A DNA stretch of 64,000 nt from Leifsonia sp. Root1293 (GCF_001425325.1 NZ_LMEH01000001.1:293897-357896); one strand, 5' to 3'. Shown: positions 8,328 through 17,912, numbered from the stretch's first letter. Notes: generated by a model from the letters alone, not told the origin. Made by a program: numbers and translations.

Positions 8328-9083
8328 TCAGCGACGCTCGCGGGGGAGCACGCGATCGACCAGCTTCGCGACGCCGTGCTGCGGCGACTCGTTGTAGGCG
8401 TTCGCCAGTTCCTGCCCGCTGAGGGAGTGGATGGCGGCCATGATCTCGTCCGTCGCGTGCCGTCTGGCCCGCCCGGAGTCCGGGTTTCCGTGCACGCTCA
8501 GGTCGAGCGGTTCGCCGAATGCCACGGTGAAGCGGTGCGGACGCGGGAACTTCGTGCCGACGGGCTGGATCTTGTCGGTGCCGAGGAGGCCGACGGGAAC
8601 CACCGTCGCCCCCGTCGTGAGAGCGAGGAAGGCCACGCCGGTGCGGCCTTTGTAGAGTCTGCCGTCGAGGGAACGGGTTCCCTCCGGGTAGAGCGCGAAG
8701 GCCCCTCCGCTCTCGAGGATGCGCGTGCCGATCTCGAGTGACTCCTGGCCTGCGGCGCCGGCGCCGCGCTCGACGGGCACCACGCCGATCGAGGTGAACC
8801 ACCGGCGCGTGATGGCGCCGCCGATGCCCGTGCCCTGGAAGTAGGTCGACTTGGCCATGAACTGCAGACGCCTCGGCGCGACGCTCGGAATGGCGATGCT
8901 GTCGATGAAGGAGAGGTGGTTGCTGGCGAAGATGACCGGTCCGGTGCGGGGGACGTTGGCGCGTCCGCTCACCCTCGGCCGGAAGTACAGCCAGACGATC
9001 GGCCACAGCAGGGCCTTGCAGAGTGCGTACACGAAGCCCGGCCGGTGAATCGGCTGCGGTGTCGTCGTGTCCTCGTCGGCCAT
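8328..9083 (-). CDS. plsC: 1-acyl-sn-glycerol-3-phosphate acyltransferase
   Basis: Membrane-associated acyltransferase of 251 residues that adds the second acyl chain to lysophosphatidate, giving phosphatidate for phospholipid synthesis. The catalytic H-x4-D motif is N-H56-LSFI-D61, and the acceptor-binding block is YPEGTRSLDGRLYKGRTG near residue 130; the third block VVPVGLLGTDKI follows. An N-terminal hydrophobic patch at residues 18-34 likely anchors it. I start it at ATG 9083, supported by a TACGGT -10 box six bases upstream; longer upstream readings run through dxr antisense and are rejected. The secreted protein gene follows 34 bases later on the same strand. Confidence 0.88.
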   Translation of the reverse strand: MADEDTTTPQPIHRPGFVYALCKALLWPIVWLYFRPRVSGRANVPRTGPVIFASNHLSFIDSIAIPSVAPRRLQFMAKSTYFQGTGIGGAITRRWFTSIGVVPVERGAGAAGQESLEIGTRILESGGAFALYPEGTRSLDGRLYKGRTGVAFLALTTGATVVPVGLLGTDKIQPVGTKFPRPHRFTVAFGEPLDLSVHGNPDSGRARRHATDEIMAAIHSLSGQELANAYNESPQHGVAKLVDRVLPRERR

Positions 9084-9089
9084 CCGTTC

Positions 9090-9143
9090 ACCGTAGTCGG
9101 AAATACATGCGCCGGTGAGCATGCGCCGGTGGCCGCGTAGAGT
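9090..9143. promoter_or_regulatory. Divergent leaderless-type promoters of plsC and dxr
   Basis: On the minus strand TACGGT (9095-9090) ends six bases before the plsC ATG; on the plus strand TAGAGT (9138-9143) ends seven bases before the dxr GTG. Both place transcription start at or next to the start codon. No recognisable -35 hexamer is seen for either. Confidence 0.45.
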
Positions 9144-9150
9144 GACGCAG

Positions 9151-10233
9151 GTGAAGCGGATCATCATCCTCGGCTCGACGGGCTCCATCGGCACCCAGGC
9201 GCTCGACGTCATCGGCGCCCATCGCGACAGCTTCGAGGTGGTCGGGCTCGCCGCGGGCTCGAACCGTGCCGTCGTCGCCGAGCAGGCCGCCGCCTTCGGC
9301 GTCGAGCACACGGCGTTCGGCGAGATCGAGGCCGAGCAATTGGTGCGCACTGTCGATGCCGACGTCGTGATCAACGGCATCACCGGCTCCATCGGCCTGG
9401 GGCCGACCCTGGCGGCCCTCGAGACCGGGCGCACCCTGGCCCTCGCGAACAAGGAGTCGCTGATCGTCGGCGGCGCCCTGGTGAAGGCCATCGCGGCACC
9501 CGGCCAGATCGTGCCCGTCGACTCCGAGCATTCCGCCATCGCGCAGGCGCTCCTCGCCGGTGCTCCGAGCGAGGTGCGCCGCCTGGTTCTCACGGCATCC
9601 GGGGGACCGTTCCGCGGCCGCTCCCGGGCCGAGATGACGGATGCCTCGCCCCGCGACGCGCTCGCCCATCCGACCTGGGACATGGGCCTCGTCGTCACGA
9701 CCAACTCCGCGACGCTCGTGAACAAGGGACTCGAGGTGATCGAGGCGCACCTGCTGTTCGACGTGCCGTACGACTCCATCGAGGTGACGGTGCACCCGCA
9801 GTCCGTCATCCACTCCATGGTCGAATTCGTCGACGGTTCGACGATCGCCCAGGCGTCGCCACCCGACATGCGCCTGCCCATCTCGCTGGGGCTGGACTGG
9901 CCGAACCGCGTCGCCGGAGTCGGCGTTCCGTTGGACTGGACCGCAGCGCACAGCTGGACCTTCGCCCCGCTCGACGAGGTCGCGTTCCCGGCGGTCGCCC
10001 TCGCGAAGAGGGTGGGGCGCGCCGGCGGAACCTACCCCGCGGTCTTCAACGCCGCCAACGAGCAGGCCGTGCACGCGTTCCACGCCGGCCGCATCGGCTT
10101 CCTCGACATCGTCGACACCGTTGAGCGCGTCATCGACGCCTACGCCCCGGAGTCGGGCAGCCTCACCCGCGAGTCGCTGGCGCAGGCCGAGCTCGACGCC
10201 CGCGCCGCCGCCGACGCGATCATCGCCGGCTGA
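9151..10233 (+). CDS. dxr: 1-deoxy-D-xylulose 5-phosphate reductoisomerase
   Basis: Second step of the MEP (non-mevalonate) isoprenoid pathway: NADPH-dependent conversion of DXP to MEP. 360 residues. The nucleotide-binding motif [14 protein letters not shown] is at the extreme N-terminus, [12 protein letters not shown] and [13 protein letters not shown] carry metal and substrate residues, and [16 protein letters not shown] and [16 protein letters not shown] follow as in all Dxr proteins. I choose GTG 9151 because homologues start directly with the beta-strand KRIIILG and a TAGAGT box lies seven bases upstream; GTG 9142 and 9115 are alternatives. It opens the dxr-rseP-ispG run; ispG at 17913 is a later pathway step. 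Confidence 0.95.
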   Translation: MKRIIILGSTGSIGTQALDVIGAHRDSFEVVGLAAGSNRAVVAEQAAAFGVEHTAFGEIEAEQLVRTVDADVVINGITGSIGLGPTLAALETGRTLALANKESLIVGGALVKAIAAPGQIVPVDSEHSAIAQALLAGAPSEVRRLVLTASGGPFRGRSRAEMTDASPRDALAHPTWDMGLVVTTNSATLVNKGLEVIEAHLLFDVPYDSIEVTVHPQSVIHSMVEFVDGSTIAQASPPDMRLPISLGLDWPNRVAGVGVPLDWTAAHSWTFAPLDEVAFPAVALAKRVGRAGGTYPAVFNAANEQAVHAFHAGRIGFLDIVDTVERVIDAYAPESGSLTRESLAQAELDARAAADAIIAG

Positions 10234-10267
10234 CGGTCCCGTCGCCGAGCCCCGGACAGCAGGAGGG

Positions 10268-11188
10268 TCAGCGTGCGGCGCGGAGGGACTCCACTGTCGT
10301 GGCGAGAGCCTCGGGCCACGGCGTGGCCGCCACGCGGAGCATCCGTTCCGTCTCCGTCGAATCGATGACGAACGGCGTTCGGAACTGGTAGCTCGACGCC
10401 ACGATCTCCCGGATCTCGCCGTTGACCAGACCGAGTGCCTTCAGCATGGCCGTCGGATAGGGACGGATGCTGCCGGTCGAGCCCCAGCGCGAGTTCACGT
10501 CGGCGGCGATCGCCGTCCTGGTGCGCGGCTCACCGCTGGGCACGTGCCAGACGCGGCCCCACGCTCCGGTGTGATCGGCCGCCGCTATGAGTGTCGACAC
10601 GATGTCGGGCAGGTAGCTCCAGCTGTGCAGGGCATCGGGGTCGCCGACGATGCGGGCTGTCTTCGACGCCAGCACCGGGCCGAGGAAGTCGCTCCCGAGG
10701 TGCGCGGTGCGGCCGGCACCCGGCCCGAAGTAGTCGCTCGCCCGCACCTCGACGCCCCGGATCCGCCCCTGCTCCGTTGCCTCCCGCACCCGGCGCCAGC
10801 CCTCCCGGCGCACCAGGCCCTTGGTCTCGGTCGTCGTCTCCGGCGAGCTCTCGGTCATCGGTCCTGTCGGCACGCCGTAGGAGTAGAGGTTGCCCATCAC
10901 CACCAGCGCCGCTCCGGATGCCGCCGCCGCGGAGATGGCCGCATCGAAGATCGGCGGCCACTGCTCACTCCAGCGGTCGTAGGGCGGATTGGTCACCAGG
11001 AAGATCGTGTCGGCACCTGCGGCAGCTGCGCCCAGCGCGACCGCGTCGGACGCATCGGCTCTGGCCGATCCGGCCCCGGGCACCGGCCGACCGTCGCGCG
11101 TCGCCACGGTGACCTCGTCGCCTCGCGCCACAAGCTCTCGGGTGAGGAGGGAGCCGATCAGTCCGTGCCCGACGACGAGGTGACGCAT
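10268..11188 (-). CDS. NAD-dependent epimerase/dehydratase-family protein
   Basis: A 306-residue Rossmann-fold protein related to extended and atypical SDRs. The N-terminus MRHLVVGHGLIGSLLTREL has a GxGxxG-like dinucleotide site, and GNLYSYGVP and ASDYFGPGA are typical of NAD-dependent nucleoside-sugar epimerase relatives. The canonical Tyr-x3-Lys catalytic pair is not complete: the tyrosine of GNLYSYG is not followed by lysine at +4. It may therefore be a binding or atypical member. It sits on the opposite strand between dxr and rseP, breaking their co-orientation. TACTGT six bases before its ATG suggests a leaderless transcript. Substrate unknown. Confidence 0.7.
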   Translation of the reverse strand: MRHLVVGHGLIGSLLTRELVARGDEVTVATRDGRPVPGAGSARADASDAVALGAAAAGADTIFLVTNPPYDRWSEQWPPIFDAAISAAAASGAALVVMGNLYSYGVPTGPMTESSPETTTETKGLVRREGWRRVREATEQGRIRGVEVRASDYFGPGAGRTAHLGSDFLGPVLASKTARIVGDPDALHSWSYLPDIVSTLIAAADHTGAWGRVWHVPSGEPRTRTAIAADVNSRWGSTGSIRPYPTAMLKALGLVNGEIREIVASSYQFRTPFVIDSTETERMLRVAATPWPEALATTVESLRAAR

Positions 11189-11194
11189 CCGTCG

Positions 11195-11253
11195 ACAGTA
11201 GCGAAGGTGTCCAGCCGGCCACCAGCCCCTTCCAAGCTTGGCGAGGCTACTCT
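11195..11253. promoter_or_regulatory. Divergent leaderless-type promoters (epimerase / rseP)
   Basis: TACTGT on the minus strand (11200-11195) lies six bases before the epimerase ATG. TACTCT on the plus strand (11248-11253) lies six bases before GTG 11260 of rseP. The 71-base gap holds nothing else I recognise. Confidence 0.45.
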
Positions 11254-11259
11254 GAGCGA

Positions 11260-12687
11260 GTGGAAACCGTGCTGCCCTTCATCCTCGGCGTCGTCATCGT
11301 GGCGCTGGGCCTCGCCGTCTCCATCGCGCTGCACGAGGTGGGGCACCTCGTTCCGGCGAAGCTCTTCGGGGTCAAGGTCACTCAGTACATGATCGGCTTC
11401 GGGCCGACCATCTTCTCCGCCCGTCGCGGCGAGACCGAGTACGGCGTCAAGGCGCTGCCGCTGGGCGGCTACATCTCCATGATCGGAATGTTCCCGCCGC
11501 ACAAGGGCGAGAAGGTGCGGGAGGGCGGAACTGGCTTCTTCCAGACGCTGGTGCAGGAGGGCCGAACCGACTCCGGGCCTCTCACCGAGGCCTTCGACGA
11601 CAGGATCGATGCCCGCGAGGCCGAGAAGGACGGCTACTTCGGCCGGATGGCCGCCGATGCCCGGGCCGCGAGCGCCGAGACCATCACCGAGGGCGACGAG
11701 CACCGCGCGTTCTATCTGCTCCCCGTGTGGAAGCGCATCATCATCATGTTCGGCGGCCCGTTCATGAACCTGGTGATCGCCGTCGTGCTGTTCTCCGTGC
11801 TGCTCATGGGCTTCGGCACCGCGCAGGCGTCGACGACGGTGGGCAGCGTGTCGACGTGCGTGCTCCCGGCCACCAGCGAACGGCAGACCTGCGAGGCGAC
11901 GGACGATCCGTCTCCGGCCGCGGCTGCGGGTCTCCTGCCCGGGGATCGCCTCGTCTCCATCGACGGCGAGCCCGTGACCAGCTGGGACGCCTCCACCGCG
12001 ATCATCCGCGGCTCGTCCGGCCAGGCGCTCAGCGTCGTCGTCGAACGGGACGGTTCCGAGAAGACCCTCACAGTGACTCCGCTGCCGGCCGAGCGCTACG
12101 TCTACGACGACGCAGGCAAGAACGTGCTCGATGCTGACGGCAAGCCGGAGACCGCGACCTACGGCTTCGTGGGGATCGGCCCGGCGAGCGAACTCGTTCC
12201 GCAGCCTGCGACGGCGGTGCTTCCGGCCGTCGGCGAGAACATCGCGGGTGTCGCGCACATCATCATCAACCTGCCCGAGCGCATGGTGGGTATCGCGCAG
12301 GCGGCCTTCGGCACGGGCGAGCGCGACCCGAACGGCCCGATCAGCGTCGTCGGCGTCGGTCGGGTGGCCGGCGAGATCGCCAGCATCGACACCATCCCGC
12401 TGCAGTCGAAGGCCGCGAGTCTCATCGGTCTCATCGCCTCGCTCAACGTCGCTCTGTTCGTGTTCAACCTCGTGCCGTTGCTTCCGCTCGACGGCGGCCA
12501 TATCGCCGGTGCCCTCTGGGAGGCGATCCGTCGCGGCTTCGCGAAGCTGACGGGGCGCCGCGACCCGGGTCCTGTCGATATCGCCAAGCTGATGCCGCTC
12601 ACCTTCGCCGTCGTCATCATCCTCGGCGGCATGAGCCTGCTGCTCGTCTACGCCGACATCGTCAAGCCCATCAACATCTTCGGCTGA
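11260..12687 (+). CDS. rseP: RIP metalloprotease RseP (site-2 protease)
   Basis: Intramembrane zinc protease of 475 residues that cleaves membrane proteins, typically anti-sigma factors, in regulated proteolysis. The zinc motif HEVGH is at residues 25-29 in the first membrane helix. A PDZ domain lies in the middle, recognisable by PAAAAGLLPGDRLVSIDGEPV, and the second metal motif is NLVPLLPLDGGHI near residue 410 in a late helix. Actinobacterial members have a long loop between the first helix and IIIMFGGPFMNL, as here. The GTG start is six bases after TACTCT. Order dxr-rseP-ispG is conserved in Actinobacteria although here other genes are inserted. Confidence 0.93.
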   Translation: METVLPFILGVVIVALGLAVSIALHEVGHLVPAKLFGVKVTQYMIGFGPTIFSARRGETEYGVKALPLGGYISMIGMFPPHKGEKVREGGTGFFQTLVQEGRTDSGPLTEAFDDRIDAREAEKDGYFGRMAADARAASAETITEGDEHRAFYLLPVWKRIIIMFGGPFMNLVIAVVLFSVLLMGFGTAQASTTVGSVSTCVLPATSERQTCEATDDPSPAAAAGLLPGDRLVSIDGEPVTSWDASTAIIRGSSGQALSVVVERDGSEKTLTVTPLPAERYVYDDAGKNVLDADGKPETATYGFVGIGPASELVPQPATAVLPAVGENIAGVAHIIINLPERMVGIAQAAFGTGERDPNGPISVVGVGRVAGEIASIDTIPLQSKAASLIGLIASLNVALFVFNLVPLLPLDGGHIAGALWEAIRRGFAKLTGRRDPGPVDIAKLMPLTFAVVIILGGMSLLLVYADIVKPINIFG

Positions 12688-12768
12688 CCTCAGGGCAGAC
12701 CCCGACTCCCTGCACTGGGGCGGTGTCGTCGACCGGCACCGGTACAGGGCGCCGCTAGGCTCGCCGGC

Positions 12769-15700
12769 ATGGCCTGGAGCGATGATGCGGCGAAGTACCT
12801 GCTCGACCCCACGATCTGCCCGCGATGCGGTGCCGCGATCGTGGGAGTCGCCGTGTGCCCGAGCTGCGGGGCCGACCTCGGCAGTGCCGCCGCCCAGGAC
12901 GCCTGGGCCTGGTCGCAGAAGGCGGCCTTCGCCATCGAGCGCCGTGCCGCATCCATCTCCGCGATCCCGGATGCCGTGACCAGGACAGCCGGCCCGCCTC
13001 AGGCGGCGCCGGTCCCCGTCGGCGGGGTCTCCTCAGCGCCGGCCGTGGCTTCCGGGGTGGCGATGTCCACCGCACCGGCGCCGGTCGCATCCGGTGTCGT
13101 CGCATCCGGTGTCGTCGCATCCGGAGGCGCCGGGCCCCGAACCCGATTCGACTCCCAGATCAGCCTGCAGTCGGTGCTCGCCGTCGCCGGTGCCGGTCTC
13201 GTCGCCGTCGCGGCGATCGTCTTCACCTTCCTCAACCCCGATCTGGGCTTCGGGGCGCGCACCGTCATCATCGCCGCCTGCACCGCGGCCTTCCTCGGCG
13301 GAGCCTGGCTGCTGGGCAGGCGGGGCCTCACCTTCTCCTCCGAGTCGATCGGCGGGCTCGGAATGGTCTTCGTCGCGCTCGACGTCTGGGCGTTCTCCGA
13401 GCTGGCACCCGCGAGCGTGAGCGGCTGGTGGTTCGCCGCCCTCGGACTGCTCGTGGCCTCCGGTGCCATGATCGCCGTGGCCGTGAGCACGAGACTGCGC
13501 ACCTGGCTGTGGGCCGGCCTCGTGGGCACGGCTGTCGTTCCGGCCTTCCTCGGCTACGCGGGGGCGGGTCCGGATGCCGGTCTCGGAGACGTTTCCGGGT
13601 GGGCCGTCATCGGCCACCTGGGTGTCGGGTTCGCCGCGGTCATGCTGCAGCTGCTCGTCCGACGTCTGCGGGCGCGCTTCTCCAGTGCTCTCCAGACCGA
13701 TCGGCTGACGCTTCAGGTGCTGCAGGTGCTCGTCGTGGCTGTCGTCGTGGTCCAGGCGCCGTGGGTCGCGTTCGTGAGCGGTGCTTCGGGAGCGGCCACC
13801 GCCGTCGGCATCGCCGCCGCCTACGCCGCCCTCGCCGCACTGGCCTTCCTCAGCGCTCGGTCGGGCCCCGCCCGATTCTGGAGCGCCCTGGCCGGTGTCC
13901 TGGGGGCCGGTGCCCTCGCCGTGCTGGTGCAGGCCCCCGATCTCGGCGACGGCCGCTGGTGGCCGGCCCTCGTTCCCGTCGCAGGGGGCGTCGTGCTCGT
14001 CGCCGTCAGCGTCGTTCCGACGGGGGCATCCGTCGTCCGTGCCGCACTGCGCGCCGGTGCGCTGGTGACCACGGTGCTGTTCGCCGTTCCGGCGGTCGCC
14101 ATCGCCCTCGGTGGAGCGTTGGCGACGGTCATCGGCGACGGGGCTCTGGAGCCGTCCGAGTACTCCGTGCTCGGGGCAACCGTGTTCGGCGGCTACGCCA
14201 CGGAGCAGCTCGCCGCGATGATCGGCCTCACCCTCGTCGGCTTCGCCATCTGGGGAGCTGCCCGCCTGTCCCCAGGCGAGCGGTGGCCCGTCCTGGCGGA
14301 TCCGCTCGTCGCCGCACGCTGGATCGCTGCCGTCGGAGTCGTGACCTTCCCAGCCTGGTCGCAGCTGCAGCCGTGGGCGCGATCGGCCGAGGCGCTGGCC
14401 CTCGCCGCGCTCGCCGGAGCCGTTCTCTTGTTCGTGCCGCGGGTGCGCGACTCCAGGCTCGCGTTGCGGCTTCCGGGGATCGTCGGCGGCCACATCGTCC
14501 TCGTCCTCGCCGTCGTGCTGTCGTGGCCGGAGCAGAGGCTCGCCGTCGTGGCGGGTGCCATCGCCGTCGGGCTCACCGCCCTGCTCGCCCAGACGGTTCC
14601 GGTGCGGATCCGTCCAGGGCACATGGGCGTCGGGTTCGCCTACGCCCTGGTGGTGACCGGCCTGGCCCTCGACCTCACCGGCCTCGACACCGTGCCGGTG
14701 CTCTGCCTCACCACCACCGTCGGGGCCCTCGCCGCGCTCGCCGCGACCCTCACCGGATGGCTGCGTCCCGGCACCTGGTACGCGGTGCTGATCGTGACCA
14801 GTGTTCCGTTCCTCGTCGGCATCGCCGGGGTGCTGCAGGAGCGCAGCGCCTGGACCGCTCTGTCCACCGGAGTGACGGCCCTGCTCGCCTTCGCCCTCAC
14901 CACCACCCGGCGCCCCGGCCTCACCGTCGTCGTCCGTGCCATCGCTGCGGCGGTCATCGTGCCGGCGCTCGCCGTGGTGGTCGTGTGCCTCTGCGCGGCG
15001 TTCCTCCCGACGAGCGGATCACCCGTCGCCCTGCCGATCATCGCGGTTCTCGTGGCCGCCGTGCTTCCGAGCACCGGTGTCATCCAGGCGGCACTCGAGC
15101 GGGCGGGATCAGCCCGGCGCGAGGCTCGCGCGGTGCGTCTGGCGATCGAGGGGTCGGCGCTGCTCACCGGTGCCCTCGCCGTGCTCATCGCTCTCGTGGG
15201 CGTCGCCGGACTCGAGACCGCCTTCGTGGTTCTGCTCGTGATCGGCATCGGCGCGGCGGCCACGGGCCTGTGGGTGCGTCGCTACGGCTGGTGGATCGCC
15301 GCCGCGGCCTGGACCGGTGCGCTGTGGTGCCGCTGGGCCATGGCCGGCGTCGACATCGTCGAACCCTATGTGCTTCCCCCGGCGCTGGTCGCCGCTCTCG
15401 TGGGCACGATCCTCGTGTCCAGAGGCAGGCGGGGTGTCCCGCTCGCCACGACGGGCCTGGCGAGCGCCGTCGTCCCGTCGCTCGCAGCCCTGGCGGTGTC
15501 GGGCTCGGGTGTCGACGCTGCTGTCCCATGGCGAGCGCTCGCCCTGTTCGCAGCGGCGGGCGTGCTTCTCGTCTTCCTCGCGATCATCACCCGCCCCGCC
15601 GGGGAGCCCGGCACACGTCTGGCCGCCCTCGGCAGGCCCGTGGCGGTCATCGCCATCGTCGCGTCAGGCGCCGGCGCCGTGCAGGGCATCCGCTACGGTC

Positions 15701-16572
15701 TCGAATCCGATGCACTTCCCGGCAGCACTGCGGCCGCACTGATGGTCACGGTTCTCGCGTACGCCATCGCGGCCTGCCTGCTCGCCACGGCTGCAGGGTG
15801 GCTCCTGGTGCGTGCGGGGGCCACGTCGCGCTGGGTCTTCGCCGCGGCACCCGTCTACCTCGTCGCGGGTCCCATCACCGCGGTGCGCGACGACGCGTTC
15901 TCGATCTGGACGCTGTGGACTCTCTCCGTGCTCCTGCTCGCACTCGTCGTGATCACGGCCGTGCGGTCACGGTCGAAAACGACGACCCTGCCGCCGATCT
16001 GGTTCCTCTGGGCCATCGCCTGGTGCACGGCCGTCGCCGGCTGGAGCGAACGCGAGATCCTGCGCGTGGAGGGATTCTCCATCCCGCTGGCGCTGGGCCT
16101 GCTGCTCGCCGGCATCGTGGGCATGAGCCAGCACGCCACGGATGCAGCCGCCCCGCCGAGCCCGCCGACGACGGGGCGCGCCCTGACCCGTCTGAATGCC
16201 TGGCCGACGGGCGTCAGCGGTTCGTGGCGCCTGCTCGGTCCGGGGCTGGTCGTCCTCTTCGTGCCCTCGATGCTCGCGACAGTCACCGATCCGACCACCT
16301 GGCGCGCCATCCTCGTGATAGCGCTCGCGCTGGTCGCCATCCTCGTCGGAGCACGCCGCAAGCTCGCGGCACCATTCGTCATCGGACTCGTGGTGCTTCC
16401 CGTCGAGAACGTGCTCGTCTTCGCCGTTCAGCTCGGACGCGACATCCAGTCGCTGCCGTGGTGGATCACCCTGGCCACGGCCGGCGCCGTGCTGCTCGTC
16501 ATCGCCGTCGGATCCGAGCGTCGAGAGGGAACGGACAAAACAGTGGCGGCGCGGCTGCGCGACCTCACCTGA
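12769..16572 (+). CDS. Giant polytopic membrane protein with N-terminal zinc ribbon (SCO7613 C-terminal-domain type)
   Basis: A 1267-residue protein. The N-terminus carries a zinc ribbon, C17-x2-C20 and C30-x2-C33 (CPRC, CPSC). A Pro/Ala/Val/Ser-rich linker follows (about residues 70-125) that includes the tandem ASGVV repeats. From about residue 130 to the end the chain is nearly continuous hydrophobic segments, I estimate more than thirty, with few polar loops. It resembles proteins annotated as SCO7613 C-terminal domain-containing membrane protein in Actinobacteria; function unknown. The ATG is seven bases after TAGGCT. It lies between rseP and a convergent thiolase gene and is not co-transcribed with any obvious partner. 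GC-rich composition is uniform with its neighbours, so no sign of recent transfer. Confidence 0.75.
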   Translation: MAWSDDAAKYLLDPTICPRCGAAIVGVAVCPSCGADLGSAAAQDAWAWSQKAAFAIERRAASISAIPDAVTRTAGPPQAAPVPVGGVSSAPAVASGVAMSTAPAPVASGVVASGVVASGGAGPRTRFDSQISLQSVLAVAGAGLVAVAAIVFTFLNPDLGFGARTVIIAACTAAFLGGAWLLGRRGLTFSSESIGGLGMVFVALDVWAFSELAPASVSGWWFAALGLLVASGAMIAVAVSTRLRTWLWAGLVGTAVVPAFLGYAGAGPDAGLGDVSGWAVIGHLGVGFAAVMLQLLVRRLRARFSSALQTDRLTLQVLQVLVVAVVVVQAPWVAFVSGASGAATAVGIAAAYAALAALAFLSARSGPARFWSALAGVLGAGALAVLVQAPDLGDGRWWPALVPVAGGVVLVAVSVVPTGASVVRAALRAGALVTTVLFAVPAVAIALGGALATVIGDGALEPSEYSVLGATVFGGYATEQLAAMIGLTLVGFAIWGAARLSPGERWPVLADPLVAARWIAAVGVVTFPAWSQLQPWARSAEALALAALAGAVLLFVPRVRDSRLALRLPGIVGGHIVLVLAVVLSWPEQRLAVVAGAIAVGLTALLAQTVPVRIRPGHMGVGFAYALVVTGLALDLTGLDTVPVLCLTTTVGALAALAATLTGWLRPGTWYAVLIVTSVPFLVGIAGVLQERSAWTALSTGVTALLAFALTTTRRPGLTVVVRAIAAAVIVPALAVVVVCLCAAFLPTSGSPVALPIIAVLVAAVLPSTGVIQAALERAGSARREARAVRLAIEGSALLTGALAVLIALVGVAGLETAFVVLLVIGIGAAATGLWVRRYGWWIAAAAWTGALWCRWAMAGVDIVEPYVLPPALVAALVGTILVSRGRRGVPLATTGLASAVVPSLAALAVSGSGVDAAVPWRALALFAAAGVLLVFLAIITRPAGEPGTRLAALGRPVAVIAIVASGAGAVQGIRYGLESDALPGSTAAALMVTVLAYAIAACLLATAAGWLLVRAGATSRWVFAAAPVYLVAGPITAVRDDAFSIWTLWTLSVLLLALVVITAVRSRSKTTTLPPIWFLWAIAWCTAVAGWSEREILRVEGFSIPLALGLLLAGIVGMSQHATDAAAPPSPPTTGRALTRLNAWPTGVSGSWRLLGPGLVVLFVPSMLATVTDPTTWRAILVIALALVAILVGARRKLAAPFVIGLVVLPVENVLVFAVQLGRDIQSLPWWITLATAGAVLLVIAVGSERREGTDKTVAARLRDLT
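13087..13124 (+). repeat. Two and a half copies of a 15-bp tandem repeat
   Basis: The unit GCATCCGGTGTCGTC occurs at 13087-13101 and 13102-13116, with a partial third copy GCATCCGG at 13117-13124. It encodes the ASGVV repeats of the linker joining the zinc ribbon to the membrane part of the giant protein. Copy number may vary between strains by slippage. Confidence 0.8.
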
Positions 16573-16585
16573 GCCCGGCGCCGGA

Positions 16586-16602
16586 CCTCTCATGGCGAGA
16601 GG
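16586..16602. terminator. Short hairpin between convergent genes
   Basis: CCTCTC (16586-16591) and GAGAGG (16597-16602) pair around the loop ATGGC. It sits in the 40-base gap between the convergent giant membrane protein and thiolase genes. There is no T-run, so its terminator role is tentative. Confidence 0.35.
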
Positions 16603-16612
16603 AGCGGGTCTC

Positions 16613-17797
16613 TCACCGTGACAGGAGCAGGGCGTCTCCCTGGCCGCCGCCACCGCACAGGGCGACCGCGGCACGTCCCGACCCGCGACGAGCCAGCTCG
16701 TGGGCGGCGTGCAGGGCCAGCCGGGCGCCCGACGCCCCGATCGGGTGTCCGAGGGCGATGGCTCCACCGTGCACGTTGACGACCTCGGCATCGATGCCGA
16801 GATCGCGCGTCGACTGCACGGCCACGGCCGCGAAAGCCTCGTTGATCTCGACGAGGTCGAGGTCCGACGCCTCCCAGCCCTGCCGTGTGAGAGCCGCCGC
16901 GATGGCGTTGGAGGGCTGCGAGTGCAGCGAGTTGTCCGGCCCGGCGACGTGCCCGGATGCCTCGATGACGGCCAGCCAGCTGAGGCCATGCGACTCGGCG
17001 TAGTCCCGGCTCGCCACGACCAGTGCGCTGGCGCCGTCGGAGAGCGGCGAGGAGTTGCCGGCGGTGATGGTGCCGCTCGAGGAGAACGCCGGACGCAGGC
17101 CGGCCAGGGTCTCGACGGTGGACGTGGGACGCACACCCTCGTCCGTCGTGACGAGAACGGGGTCGCCCTTCCGCTGCGGGACGCTGACGGCGACGATCTC
17201 GTCGGCGAACACCCCGGCTTCGATGGCGGCGCCCGCGCGCTGGTGGGAGGCCGCTGCGACGGCGTCCTGGTCGACACGGCTGATGGCGAGTGGGCCGTTG
17301 TGCTCCTCGGTCGACGCGCCCATCGACACCCTGTCGAAGGCATCCGTCAGTCCGTCGAATGCGGCGTGGTCGACCATCGTGACATCCCCGTATGCCCAGC
17401 CGCGGCGGGATCCCGGCAGCAGGTGCGGGGCGTTGGTCATGGACTCCTGGCCACCGGCGACGACGACGGACGCCTCGCCCAGCCGGATCAGCCTGGCGGC
17501 GTCGATGACCGCGGCGAGCCCGGAGAGGCACACCTTGTTGAGCGTCATGGCGGGCACCCTCCACGGGATGCCGGCGGCGACGGCGCTCTGCTTGGCCGGG
17601 TTCTGCCCGGCACCGGCCTGCAGCACCTGGCCCATCAGCACCTGGTCGATGTCGTTCACGTCGACGCCCGACTTCTCGATCGCGTCGCGGATGGCGATGG
17701 TTCCCAACTGCACCGCCGAGAGGGCGGAGAACTGCCCGTTGACCCGTCCCTGCGGGGTACGCGAACCGGACAGGATGACGACCTGGGTCGTGCTCAT
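16613..17797 (-). CDS. Acetyl-CoA C-acetyltransferase (thiolase)
   Basis: Thiolase of 394 residues, joining two acetyl-CoA into acetoacetyl-CoA or, in the other direction, performing the last step of beta-oxidation. The nucleophile is C90 in LNKVCLSGLAAV; the second active-site elements NEAFAAVAV, GGAIALGHPIGASGAR and the C-terminal CGGGGQGDALL are all intact. The start ATG 17797 has an excellent AAGGAG about eleven bases upstream, so the longer open frame is not used. Convergent with the giant membrane protein and divergent from ispG. Biosynthetic and degradative thiolases cannot be told apart here; it has no beta-oxidation partners nearby. Confidence 0.92.
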   Translation of the reverse strand: MSTTQVVILSGSRTPQGRVNGQFSALSAVQLGTIAIRDAIEKSGVDVNDIDQVLMGQVLQAGAGQNPAKQSAVAAGIPWRVPAMTLNKVCLSGLAAVIDAARLIRLGEASVVVAGGQESMTNAPHLLPGSRRGWAYGDVTMVDHAAFDGLTDAFDRVSMGASTEEHNGPLAISRVDQDAVAAASHQRAGAAIEAGVFADEIVAVSVPQRKGDPVLVTTDEGVRPTSTVETLAGLRPAFSSSGTITAGNSSPLSDGASALVVASRDYAESHGLSWLAVIEASGHVAGPDNSLHSQPSNAIAAALTRQGWEASDLDLVEINEAFAAVAVQSTRDLGIDAEVVNVHGGAIALGHPIGASGARLALHAAHELARRGSGRAAVALCGGGGQGDALLLSR

Positions 17798-17900
17798 GAA
17801 TCGCAACTCCTTCGTTGTGCGGCCGGTCTGCGGCCTCCTTCGACGATATCCCGGATGCGGGCTATCTGCGCCGCGCAGCGGGTGTCCAGCGAGCGCCGCG

Positions 17901-17906
17901 TAGGAT
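17901..17906 (+). promoter_or_regulatory. -10 box of ispG (leaderless type)
   Basis: TAGGAT ends six bases before GTG 17913, so transcription would start at the start codon. No clear -35 hexamer and no Shine-Dalgarno sequence precede the gene. Confidence 0.5.
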
Positions 17907-17912
17907 TGCACC

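Noticed and set aside
12825..17003. Long plus-strand frame overlapping the giant membrane protein
   Set aside because: Arg/Pro-rich translation without hydrophobic pattern or motifs; an off-frame shadow of the 12769-16572 gene.
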